Part shown: positions 9,106 to 17,414 of the stretch, one piece after another | Position numbering within the stretch: position 1 is the stretch's first letter | How the letters are laid out: every line of letters starts with the position of its first letter | Origin: Polymyxa betae | Taxonomy: Eukaryota > Endomyxa > Phytomyxea > Plasmodiophorida > Plasmodiophoridae | Direction: 5' to 3' | DNA length: 21,386 bases | NCBI GenBank assembly: GCA_003693705.1 | Contig: RBZT01000841.1 | Coordinates: 1 to 21,386 of the forward strand | Notes under the pieces: generated by a model | The model's input: the letters and a program-made list of their open reading frames with translations, nothing else | Database searches by the model: none | What the model was told of the DNA's origin: nothing | Made by a program: the position numbers and the translations under genes

Positions 9106-9991
9106 GGCTGCAGCAATTGCGCTTACATCGAGGGTCGGGTAGGGAAGATCTGACACGACGATCTGGGTATGAAAGCAAGCATCATTGTTTATTGATAAAG
9201 TATTCAAAAAAGTTGATCTAAGCCTTCAAGTTTGGGCGAAATACAATCAGCTCTGAGCTGTTGAACTTCTGCTCAGTTTCGAGTCCCGTTTTTCCTTTTG
9301 TTGTTTTCTTTAATTTGATTCGCGACTGTATAGCGCCAAGCACCACGGTCGAGCTCCTCCGACGGTTTCAATACTTCCAGATCGATGTCAAGGTTGCCGA
9401 GGAAAGCCTCGAGAATAGCCATGGGGGTAGTCAGTAACCCTTATTTATTTTCGATCCAAGCGATGGGATTCTGGATCAAGCTGAAAAACTGCGCAATCGC
9501 ACTTCATGAAGTTTTCCGTTTTAGGTTTTCGGTTGAATTTGCGCTTTGGAGATGCTCTCAGTATGAGTGATCAAGATCGAGCTCTAGGAGTGAGTTGGAT
9601 TGTCTGAATTACAACAAATCATGCTATCACAGCTCTAAAAAGTAAAGCCACTCTATAAAGGTAGATATGATGCTATCAATCTTGAGAGATTGCGCATTAG
9701 AAAGTGAGTGGGTGCTAAAGTGATCGATGCGGAATGATTTCCTGTCCATTTCCCCCCTGAAAGTTCCGTTTTTCTCTCAGTGTTATCAAATAACATGTGA
9801 GACAAATGAAGATGCTTGATTGGGCGGTTCCGGAAAAGATTCAGAATTCAGAATGCTTTGCGATACAAACGACAGGACTAATCTCAACGTTCGACACTGT
9901 AGCGAAGGAAAGACTGTTGTCCCGGAACCAGCCTCAAGAGCGATTCGATACGCCTATATAGCTCTATTAGTTTTCACTCGGGGACAGAAAA
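9106..9991. other. Gene-free stretch before tRNA-Leu copy 3
   Basis: Nothing recognisable over about 890 bases. A short plus-strand frame at 9385-9570 gives no family. A TATATAG motif near 9955 may serve the tRNA at 9992. Confidence 0.4.
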
Positions 9992-10075
9992 GCACCGGTG
10001 GTGGAGTGGTCTAACACGTACGATTCAGGTTCGTATCTTGCTTGCAAGGCGCGGGTTCGAATCCCGTCTGGTGCA
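9992..10075 (+). tRNA. tRNA-Leu (anticodon CAG), copy 3
   Basis: The same 84-base type II tRNA as the other two copies, with no substitutions. It is followed by CAATATTTTTTTT, a strong RNA polymerase III stop signal. Its 3' flank (10076 to about 10176) is a diverged copy of the flank of copy 1, in the same orientation relative to the tRNA, so copies 1 and 3 arose from one larger duplication that was inverted or transposed. A TATATAG motif lies about 40 bases upstream. Confidence 0.95.
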
Positions 10076-10176
10076 ATATTTTTTTTAAATGAAATCAACG
10101 GAAGTACTAGAACTCTGCGCTGTTTAGTCGATACAGCAACAGATGATACAAACTTCCAACAGTTTTTCAACATTAT
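10076..10176 (+). repeat. 3' flank of tRNA-Leu copy 3, shared with copy 1
   Basis: This matches the minus-strand sequence at 6117-6218 with scattered changes. The tRNA itself has none. The contrast suggests selection or gene conversion holds the tRNA while the flank drifts. Confidence 0.85.
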
Positions 10177-10447
10177 GCGTCACACTCGATCTGCAAATCT
10201 GCTATAACTGACTTTGAACCAAACTCTCTATGTAAAAACCAACATTTGAGAACGTTTTGCAATGAATATTCGGCTCAAGTGAAAGTTCAGCAGTGATGAA
10301 CGGGATCGGAGCGTTCCCAACTTCGGTCGCACTGGCCCTGCCCCGACCGGCCCCATGCTGGCCCACACACTCGAAATCACACTGCCTCCAACTACCTGAC
10401 AATTTCATCCGTTTCCCGTCGCCATAGTGATCCTCGCCTACCGCTCT

Positions 10448-12356
10448 ATGCCGTCCGCAACGATCACGATCTGGGCCGGGCTGGCCCTGGCCGTACTGGC
10501 CCAGCTCGACCAGACGGTCCCGCCCCCAGCTTTTACCCCGGTACCCGACCAGACCGTGACACCACCCGTGTTGAATCAGACTAATGTTACATTGCCGACA
10601 ACGAATCAGACTGCCGCCCCGATTGTGCCCGGGCCAGCACCACCGACTAATGTTACATTGCCGACAACGAATCAGACTGCCGCCCCGGTTGTGCCCGGGC
10701 CAGCACCGCCCACTAATGTTACATTGCCGACAACGAATCAGACTGCCGCCCCGGTTGTGCCCGGGCCAGTACCGCCCACTAATGTTACATTGCCGACAAC
10801 GAATCAGACGGCCGCCCCGGTTGTGCCCGGGCCAGTACCACCCACTAATGTTACAGCTGCCCCGATTGTGCCCGGGCCAGTACCACTGCCGCTGACCAAC
10901 CGTACGACGGCGCCACCGATCCCCGTTACAAGCCCAGTGGTGCCAGTGCAGAACGTCTCCGGTAACGTGACAGCTGTACAGCCACGACCGAATGTGACGG
11001 CGATCCCGATCCGAGGTGCCCCACGGAAAGAGTCGACAGCAGCCCCTGCGACGGTGATGCCGACCCCTGTCAGTGTAAGCGGTGGTATCATATCCCCATC
11101 CGTGGCCCGGCAACAGACTACACCACCAGGACGAACTTCTCCTGGACTTAACGCTAACGATGTTGTTATCATATCGGGATGGAATGGAACTATTATTGAT
11201 GGTGGAGAGACACTTCTCCTTAAGCTGCCTCGATCCCAGCAGCTCGATCTTCGCGTTCAGGTCGGGTCTTTATGTTTCAACTGTTACGCTGTTGCTCAGT
11301 TACAGTAACGTTTGCACCGTCGCTTGACATATTGGGTTCTCAATCTTTGATGTAACAATTGTATTTAACTCTATGTTCAGAACATTTTCGTCCCGGGTGC
11401 CGGAAGTACTGCCACGTTCCGCCCATTAGCAGATGGTAACGTGAACTTCATGTCCGAGTTGCTGTTACTGGACGATGAGATCCAGCTGGTGTTACGTTAC
11501 GCTCTATCAGCAGGTCTTGAGGCCACTGCACTACATTCGCACTTCCTGTTCGATCAGCCAAAAGCGTATTTCTTGCATCTGCATGCTGGCGGCATCGCCC
11601 CGGCGAAGGCCGCCTCCGCCCTACGTAACGTTACCAACGCGATACTCGGTGTCCGAGCAAACCCGCCGCCGCCGTCTGCGCCACCAATCGAGACGCGTAT
11701 CAGTTCGTTGACGTTACAGCCGATCCAAGCGGCGTTAGCGCCGTCCGGACTAGCGGCTACTAAACAGGACGATGGGACTGTATTGATGACTGCACCACCT
11801 CTCACATGCACTGTTATGGGCTATGTATGTTACATTATGGGGTTTTCAAACACCTGGTTCGGGTTTTAAGGTTTAGGGTTTGCTGCCCCCAATGCCGAAT
11901 CGAATTCCATTTTCGTTTGCGATGATCTTTGTGGATTTTTTTATGTTTCAGACTGCATTCCGTCATTATGTTTATGTTTCACTTGGCTGTGGAATGTAAC
12001 GTTTGTTAACCATGCTCTGACAGAACACGTCCTTCACAACCGGATGTCAGTCACTGTTAACATTTGCTGGATCCGACGGAGACGCGATCGTGTACGGGCA
12101 GTTCTGTTCCAACGAGTTCAACATGCAGAGGTAACGTTTCCGCGAACGTAACGTAGATCCCGGTACTGATACGTTACCTGCACTCAGAGTCCTGATCAAC
12201 AACTTGGTGCAGAATCTGACTGTGACGGCGATCGTCAACCATTTCGTCGGTGAGAACCCGGAGATCCTGTTCGTTCATTTCTGGGGACGTGGGCCAGCAC
12301 AGGACCTGGCCAGCAAACTGGCGCTGGTCGCCACGGACGCGTCCCGCACGCGGTAA
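10448..12356 (+). CDS. Secreted repeat glycoprotein with duplicated DUF1259 (LppY/LpqO-type) domain
   Basis: Four exons by eye: 10448-11260, 11381-11824, 12024-12130 and 12188-12356, giving about 510 residues. Introns start GTCGGG, GTATGT and GTAACG and end CAG. The ATG at 10448 is the first in frame and gives a signal peptide (residues 1-19, WAGLALAVLAQ). Residues 45-147 are a Pro/Thr-rich array of 22-residue repeats, each with two N-glycosylation sequons (NVT and NQT). From about 235 two half-domains match DUF1259. The first has a DDEI helix and the ATALHSHF...YFLHLH block (His 323 and 325). The second has LTVTAIVNHF...ILFVHFWGRG, where the first His of the usual H-N-H is Val. The biochemical role of DUF1259 is not established. 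An extracellular or cell-surface protein is inferred. The exon 2 end is the least certain boundary; 11812 is an alternative. Confidence 0.75.
10580..10888 (+). repeat. Coding minisatellite, 66-base unit, four full copies plus a part
   Basis: Units start at 10580, 10646, 10712 and 10778, exactly 66 bases apart. A fifth at 10844 lacks about 21 bases in its middle. Each unit begins ACTAATGTTACATTGCCGAC and encodes T-N-V-T-L-P-T-T-N-Q-T-A-A-P-[IV]-V-P-G-P-[AV]-P-P. Units differ at only a few bases, so the array is young or kept uniform. Copy number may vary between individuals. Confidence 0.95.
11261..11380 (+). other. Intron 1 of the DUF1259 gene
   Basis: It starts GTCGGG after CGCGTTCAG and ends CTATGTTCAG, phase 0. 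Removing it joins the strand region LLKLPRSQQLDLRVQ to NIFVPGAGSTATF, which is the continuous order expected for DUF1259. Reading through instead gives a stop at 11306-11308. Confidence 0.75.
11825..12023 (+). other. Intron 2 of the DUF1259 gene
   Basis: It starts with the strong donor GTATGT and ends CTCTGACAG, phase 0, 199 bases. It contains a telomere-type GGTTTAGGGTTT motif near 11871-11882. An alternative donor at 11813 would remove four more codons. Confidence 0.6.
12131..12187 (+). other. Intron 3 of the DUF1259 gene
   Basis: It starts GTAACG after ATGCAGAG and ends CACTCAG, phase 2, 57 bases. Splicing restores the frame into VLINNLVQNLTVTAIVNHF. The neighbouring acceptor two bases on would break the frame. 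Confidence 0.7.
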
Positions 12357-12408
12357 ACGTCGCCGCACCCTGTGTCACAATTTGATCGTTGTGTGTGTAA
12401 TAATAACC

Positions 12409-12414
12409 AATAAA
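12409..12414 (+). terminator. Candidate polyadenylation signal of the DUF1259 gene
   Basis: AATAAA lies 53 bases after the stop codon, a normal distance for a canonical signal. Confidence 0.55.
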
Positions 12415-12867
12415 ACTATCTGCTCTGTTACGTTACAACATTGCGACTGGAAACGTGAAACGATACGGCCGGTTTGTTGTTACAGCTCGGGGTACATCTG
12501 AGTGCGCATCCAATTTGCTAATATTAATTGTTGAAATTTCTCTTCTGTTGTAGAAAAGGCAACAGAAAACTGTGAGAAAAAGACCTCGTTTATCGTGACC
12601 CATCCTATTACTATGATTTAGGTGATTATCTGCATTGTTCAAAGGACAAAAGCAAAAGCTTATCAAAAAGGTTGTCGCTGCACTTCATGTGTATTCAAGT
12701 TGGGAAAAATTGCATTCTGCTAAAACAGAAAAAATCTAGAAAAGTTTTGAAAAAATCTGTGCAAAACCACCTAGTAGCTTGACTCATGATAATCGGACAA
12801 TGATTCAAGCGATGACAGGAAACCCTCTTACTTAACTAAATTAATAAGGATCAGATCCCCGTTATCT
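12415..12867. other. Intergenic region between the DUF1259 and PAP2 genes
   Basis: AT-rich, with no gene seen. It should hold the promoter of the gene at 12868. I see no clear TATA box or initiator motif. A GTTACGTTAC word lies near 12427-12436. Confidence 0.5.
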
Positions 12868-13926
12868 ATGAGGCGGTCGACCTCGCGCACGACGGACTCC
12901 GTCGACGAAATCATCGACTACACCTACGGAGGGAACGGTACGACGTCGACGACGGTGGCAGCCGCCGCATCGCCCCGGCGTCGGACTTGGTGCCCAACGC
13001 CGCAGCTGCTTGTGGCCGTCGCCACGTTTCTGTTCGGCGCCTTCATCAACAGCTTGGCGCAGGCCGTCCTACAACGCCAGCAGAACCCTGTTAAGCAAAC
13101 GTTACCGGACCTGGGTTTTGATACGTTACATTTCGTGCCAGAAGATTCGTTTTACGCAGATCTCACCTTGTTTCTGATCGACGGTGCCGCTTTCTTACGT
13201 TTCATGGCCGACCCGCTGTTACGTTGCGTGTTCCTGAGGCGGCGTCTGTTCGTCCATGGGGTTGTATTCCTGCTGCGGTCCGTGGCGATTTCCGTCACGC
13301 CGCTCCCGAATCCGTACCCGCATTGCAAGGCGCCACCGGTCAGCTACGGACCAGGCGTCACTGCCGTCCTCATCATGCTGGGCATGGTGAAGACATGTAA
13401 CGACGTCATGTTCAGCGGTCATGCTGCCTCTATGACGTTATCAGCGCTGTTCATGCTTTGGCACGGCGACTTCACGCGATTCCACGGCAAAATCAGTACG
13501 ACTGAGATTCGCCTTCACGTTTCGTTTTGTTCGTTGCCCTGCGGAATTATCACTTCACGGGTTTCTCTTACAGAATTAGTTCAATTTTAGATCGTTTCTT
13601 CGATGAAAATTGTTAAGTTTGATTCAGGTTATTCGTTCCTGCGGATATTGTCGATAGTGATGAAGGCGATAGTGATGGTTGGATGGATCATGGGCCTATT
13701 AACTCTAATCGCTACCAGATTTCATTACAGTCTGGACGTATTTATCGGTACCCTGATCGCTACATTGACCTTTCTACTACTCTATTCGCTGATCGCATTG
13801 GTTCGCCTATTCGACGATGATTTCGAAGAATATCCACCGGAGATGTGCGGCCCTATAATCTCATTCGTCGCGTGGTTTGAACACCACGAGACGAAATCCG
13901 CCGATCCAATCGGCCACCAGTTATGA
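12868..13926 (+). CDS. Sphingomyelin-synthase-like (PAP2_3) membrane enzyme
   Basis: Two exons, 12868-13495 and 13628-13926, joined in phase 1, giving about 308 residues. The N-terminus is cytosolic-looking and Ser/Thr/Arg-rich. It is followed by roughly six membrane segments: about 47-67, 97-117, 127-146, 163-178, 222-239 and 247-268. Three family signatures are visible. RRRLFVHGVVFLLRSVAISV followed by TPLPNP resembles the D1/D2 region. CNDVMFSGHAASMTL is the 'CGD..FSGHT' motif with His 185. RFHYSLDV is the 'HYT.DV' motif with His 242 and Asp 246. These form the His-His-Asp triad that moves a phospho-head group onto ceramide in sphingomyelin, ceramide-phosphoethanolamine or inositol-phosphoceramide synthases. 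G to N in CGD and T to A after SGH are departures from the consensus. The head group cannot be told from sequence alone. It probably sits in Golgi or plasma membrane. Confidence 0.85.
13496..13627 (+). other. Intron of the PAP2_3 gene
   Basis: It starts GTACGA and ends TTTGATTCAG, 132 bases, phase 1 (an A before it and GT after make a Ser codon). It separates the FSGH and HYSLDV halves of the catalytic triad. Without splicing the first exon reads to a stop at 13588-13590 and the triad is incomplete. Confidence 0.75.
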
Positions 13927-14353
13927 ATCCATGGGCGGAGATATATGCTGCTCATCATGTAATGTTACAAACCCTATGCCGGAATGCTCGGTATCGGATG
14001 CTAATTGCATTTAATATCACAATCGACTTGGTTCAAGTTAATGCAATCAAATCAAACTTTCAATTCAATTCTCTTTGTAAATATTGTAGCTGGATATTAA
14101 GATGATCTTGTGAAAGTGAAGTGACTGACTCTGCAGTATCAGAAAGTCGTGTGTTTTGTTTAGGGTTCCAATCATAGCAAATTTTCGTCTATCTGCAGAT
14201 AGTCTTAAGAGATTGCTGCCTTGACGGAGCCCACAGCGTCGTCTTTAATACGCCGTATCAGAAAAATCTATCATCGATATCAGCACGATACACAGAGCTA
14301 ATATTTCCTGCAATTTTAGAGTCGAATCGATTCGAGGGTGCACAGCATCGAGA
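13927..14353. other. Intergenic region after the PAP2_3 gene
   Basis: No gene is seen. It is AT-rich near 14030-14100, and a TTTAGGGTT motif lies near 14160. No canonical AATAAA is found close to the stop. Confidence 0.45.
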
Positions 14354-15062
14354 TCGCTGATGGTTGCTATGAGCACCGTAATGCTCCATAGAATCGTGAA
14401 CGTGAAGCTGTCGTTCAAGCTCGTACCTTGGCACGTATCCAATCATGGTGACAGTTTCATAGTGAATATTTTCGTCATCGGCCCCATCCCCTTCGTCTCA
14501 TTGTCCCTGCCCAACGGCCAGCTGGTCTCATTCCGCGCCTTTCTGACACTGATGGTGCTGGACGCCCTGGTCGTATCGTTGTAAGCATCAACCTGGCTCA
14601 AAGCCGAGCTACAACAATGTCATTTTGATCGCATGAAGGGGTTTGGTTTATGTTACAGCCTCAGGATAAATTAGCAGTGGGCGCAGCCACAGGATTTATC
14701 AAAGCAGTGGGCGCAGCCACCAGTCTTACAAAAGTCAAGGCGGAACCCCCGAACCTCTTCACATTGCTTCTCTTCATCATTCTGCCTCATATCATTTCAA
14801 AACATTTTAATGTTCGGAACACTGGCTCGCTGATCATGATGCTGACTATCAGCGGCAAGAAGATGAGTGATAGTGAGGAGCAGCATCGGATCCGCACGCA
14901 GTTTGGTTGAGAGGCGTTCGGCGCGTTGGGGATACAATGTTTTTGTAAGTATTGTTTGTAATATGGCAGCCCATGTACCGGCCTAGGCTCTGCTGATATT
15001 CTTTTTGCAATCGCTGGGCCTATCACTGTTTGCCATCCATACAATGGTGGAGTTAAAGCCGA
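14354..15062 (+). pseudogene. Decayed relative of the PA/7TM gene at 15809
   Basis: Three pieces line up in order with the gene at 15809-17146. At 14360-14584 is the region around NAVFFHRIIN to LMMLDALV; here it reads MLHRIVN and LTLMVLDALV. At 14691-14910 is FIIAVGAAASL to ISDEQRRIRMSF; here FIKAVGAATSL, RNTGSL and SEEQHRIRTQFG. At 14985-15062 is the last membrane helices to VMALKP; here TMVELKP. A TGA at 14908-14910 stands where the intact gene has a Trp codon. A TAA at 14582-14584 and missing bases break the frame further, and 30 bases are tandemly duplicated at 14663-14720. The signal peptide and PA-like region are not found. A GTAAGT near 14946 suggests a former intron. Confidence 0.8.
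14663..14720 (+). repeat. 30-base tandem duplication within the pseudogene
   Basis: AGCAGTGGGCGCAGCCAC occurs at 14673-14690 and again at 14703-14720. It is preceded each time by an AGGAT-like stretch. The intact gene has one copy, so the duplication happened in the pseudogene. Confidence 0.9.
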
Positions 15063-15808
15063 TGCCCAGAGCGCACTGCTCTCCAGAAAAGAAATCTCGT
15101 CGATGATGTCGTCACACTTTGTAGGACGTCGTGCCGATCGACCAGGAACATTCAATCATCCCGAATACAACTTCCAACATCACTCACTAGACGCTAACCG
15201 CCAGTCTTGATTGTGAGCTAATATCTGTATGGCTCTCAACGTTTGGCGTAGTTCGCCGATCCCGAATTGGGGATGTCCAGGAAGATTGGTATTGCTGCTG
15301 TCGTCGCAATCTCCCTCGATTTCTTTATTGAAGAGCAAACGTTAAAAACCGATGTTCGCATCACTATTCAGTCATAGTTTCCACATGATGGCAGTCCATT
15401 CAAGTGCAATAAGACAGCCGCAATGAAAGGCGACGATGATCCATCAAGATTTGCATCTTCTCAGAAAATTCCTTGAATATTAGAATGGCTTGTATGGGTA
15501 TATTGCAATTCGTCCAGCCTCTATGGTTTCGTGTCTCGTCAATGAAAAGTTTTCTGGTTGTAATATAACACAGGTAGAAATGCTGGAAGGCCAAATTTCT
15601 GTTAACGACAGATTACTATTACTTATTGAATCGTTTGATTTACAGTCTTCTCAAAACAATTACATTCACCATTGTCGAACGTGTTTATCCACGAATATCT
15701 GTAGACAGATCGAAGTTTCTTACGATCCCCAAGATATTTACGATGCTCGAGAAGTTTGTTAACTTGTTCACCATGGCAAAATTTTAAGCATTCAAGTTAC
15801 TGTGTGCT
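15063..15808. other. Region between the pseudogene and the PA/7TM gene
   Basis: No gene is assigned. Around 15590-15780 two plus-strand frames are open at once, one of them ending 15777-15779 with a hydrophobic reading containing LIYSLLKTITFTIVERVYP. Neither is recognised. The last few hundred bases are likely to hold the promoter of the gene at 15809, though no TATA box stands out. Confidence 0.4.
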
Positions 15809-17146
15809 ATGATGAGATTATTCCTTCTCAGCGCTCTCTTCCTAACGTCATTCTGGAAAGCCGCTTCATTAGAAGTCATCGACTCCAATCATATAACGTA
15901 TGATATCCCGTCATTCGAGTTCGGCTCGCAATCAAAGGTGAGTTTCCGATCAACTGTCGCTCGAGAGCGATTCCTTCCAAATGTGACCTCGTTAGTGCAT
16001 GTAACTGCTTTAATGTTTCCCATTCAAGAATATGTCGATCGATGCCAAGCTGCCGGTTGCCGAGGGCTTATCTTGTACACCGACTCCGATCTCCAGGCGG
16101 TCTTAGAGATCGCCGCCTGGACAGAACCTGTCGAATCCGCTTCGATTCCAGTTGTCGCTCTTGGACGAACTGATGTTGATCTCAGCAAAATTACAGAGAC
16201 GCGATTCTTGACTGATTCCGCTGCAAACCGGTTCGGAGAGGCGAATCAATCTAGAGCTCTCATCATGCTCATGAATGCCGTGTTTTTCCACCGTATTATC
16301 AATACCTTCTACTGCATCTACAAATTGGTCGAATTCATCAAGTCCCGCAGCAAAATTGTTTATCCCATCTTGGTCATCATCTCGTATGTGATCTCCGGCG
16401 TTATCGGAATCGTTGCCTTCGAATCGCTTTCGCTGCACGGCGCCACTCTGCTATCATTTCGGGGCATGATGTTTCTGATGATGCTGGACGCCCTGGTCCT
16501 TTACTGCGGTCGTATTGCCATGGGCATGAACTTGGCTGCGAGCCGAACGAAAACGATGTCAAGCAAGACCTATTCGTTTGATGCCATTAAAGATCACATT
16601 ACAGCGTTAGGGTTTATTATAGCAGTGGGCGCGGCCGCCTCCCTTTGTACAGTCAAGGTGCTACCCTCTGGCTTCTTTACGTTGCTTCTATTCGTCATCA
16701 CTCTTCCTCACATCATCTTCATTGCTTTCAACGCTCGCAACACCGGCTCGCTGGTCAATCTACTAATTTCAAATGGACGGACGCTGAGCATCAGCGATGA
16801 ACAGAGGCGTATCAGAATGTCGTTCGCCTGGAAGGCATTCGGGGCTACCGTCGCCGGACTTGTAACCGTTTTATTGCAGGTGCTCTTTATATTCCTTCAG
16901 TCTTGGGGGCCATTTGAGTTTGTATTACTATATTCGCTGCAAGCGTTTAGCATATCGCAGGTCGCAATCTACACCGTGATGGCGTTGAAGCCTGCAGTTA
17001 AAAGCTCAACAGCTCCTGGCAAGCAATCCTCGCAACCTCACACGAAACAAGAAACAGCAGCGCGACGTGTTAATTCAACTACAACAAATACTGTTGGCAC
17101 CGCACAGACTGCCAGTTCGAAGCATTCAGTGATTCCAAACACTTAA
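15809..17146 (+). CDS. Membrane protein with signal peptide, PA-like ectodomain and about seven TM helices
   Basis: One uninterrupted frame of 445 codons from ATG 15809 (a second ATG follows at once). Residues 1-20 are a signal peptide (LFLLSALFLTSFWKAAS). Residues 65-125 have the pattern of a protease-associated (PA) domain: VDRCQAAGCRGLILYTDSD, then IPVVALGRTD. Sequons NVT and NQS lie on this side. Membrane segments follow at about 150-172, 184-205, 218-240, 262-284, 287-307, 340-363 and 369-393. The tail (394-445) is polar, Ser/Thr/Gln-rich and probably cytosolic. There are no peptidase, E3 RING or kinase residues. A receptor-like or sorting role is possible but unproven. It has no intron, unlike the two genes upstream. 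A broken relative lies about 750 bases upstream. Confidence 0.75.
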   Translation: MMRLFLLSALFLTSFWKAASLEVIDSNHITYDIPSFEFGSQSKVSFRSTVARERFLPNVTSLVHVTALMFPIQEYVDRCQAAGCRGLILYTDSDLQAVLEIAAWTEPVESASIPVVALGRTDVDLSKITETRFLTDSAANRFGEANQSRALIMLMNAVFFHRIINTFYCIYKLVEFIKSRSKIVYPILVIISYVISGVIGIVAFESLSLHGATLLSFRGMMFLMMLDALVLYCGRIAMGMNLAASRTKTMSSKTYSFDAIKDHITALGFIIAVGAAASLCTVKVLPSGFFTLLLFVITLPHIIFIAFNARNTGSLVNLLISNGRTLSISDEQRRIRMSFAWKAFGATVAGLVTVLLQVLFIFLQSWGPFEFVLLYSLQAFSISQVAIYTVMALKPAVKSSTAPGKQSSQPHTKQETAARRVNSTTTNTVGTAQTASSKHSVIPNT

Positions 17147-17393
17147 ATCTCTGCTTTAAGCTAGACCGGTTAACATATATGATTTCTTTATATGGAGTCT
17201 TACCTTCAGGTTCGATACAGCCTTTCATATGCAAATTGTATATTGTGGTCAATTGATTGGCGAGACTATACTGTACGCAACCAGAGTCTGGACCTGTCAG
17301 GACCCAGCAGGTATAATTTGTTAGCTGATTGGAAACCCGTTATTGGGTCAAGAAATGCCTTGATAATAACCGATACATTCATTAGTTTTAAAG

Positions 17394-17399
17394 AATAAA
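17394..17399 (+). terminator. Candidate polyadenylation signal after the PA/7TM gene
   Basis: AATAAA occurs about 250 bases past the stop codon. I see none closer. The bases between hold a short frame (17192-17398) with no recognisable features. Confidence 0.35.
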
Positions 17400-17414
17400 T
17401 ATTGTATTAAAGTA

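Noticed and set aside
10584-10895. A second plus-strand frame through the same repeats, rich in Arg/Leu/Pro
   Set aside because: It is open for the same reason and has no domain or signal peptide.
10202-11113. A 303-codon open frame on the minus strand opposite the DUF1259 gene
   Set aside because: It runs antisense through the 66-base repeat array. Because 66 is a multiple of three, a stop-free frame in one unit stays open in all. Its protein is a low-complexity repeat, and the plus strand has the signal peptide, introns and domain.
14908-14910. TGA at a Trp position, as if the genetic code read TGA as tryptophan
   Set aside because: The surrounding copy is broken in other ways, and TGA acts as a normal stop elsewhere in the window, so a nonsense mutation in a pseudogene is simpler.
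16103-16438. Minus-strand frame of 111 codons inside the PA/7TM gene
   Set aside because: It is a shadow of the long plus-strand frame, with no motif.
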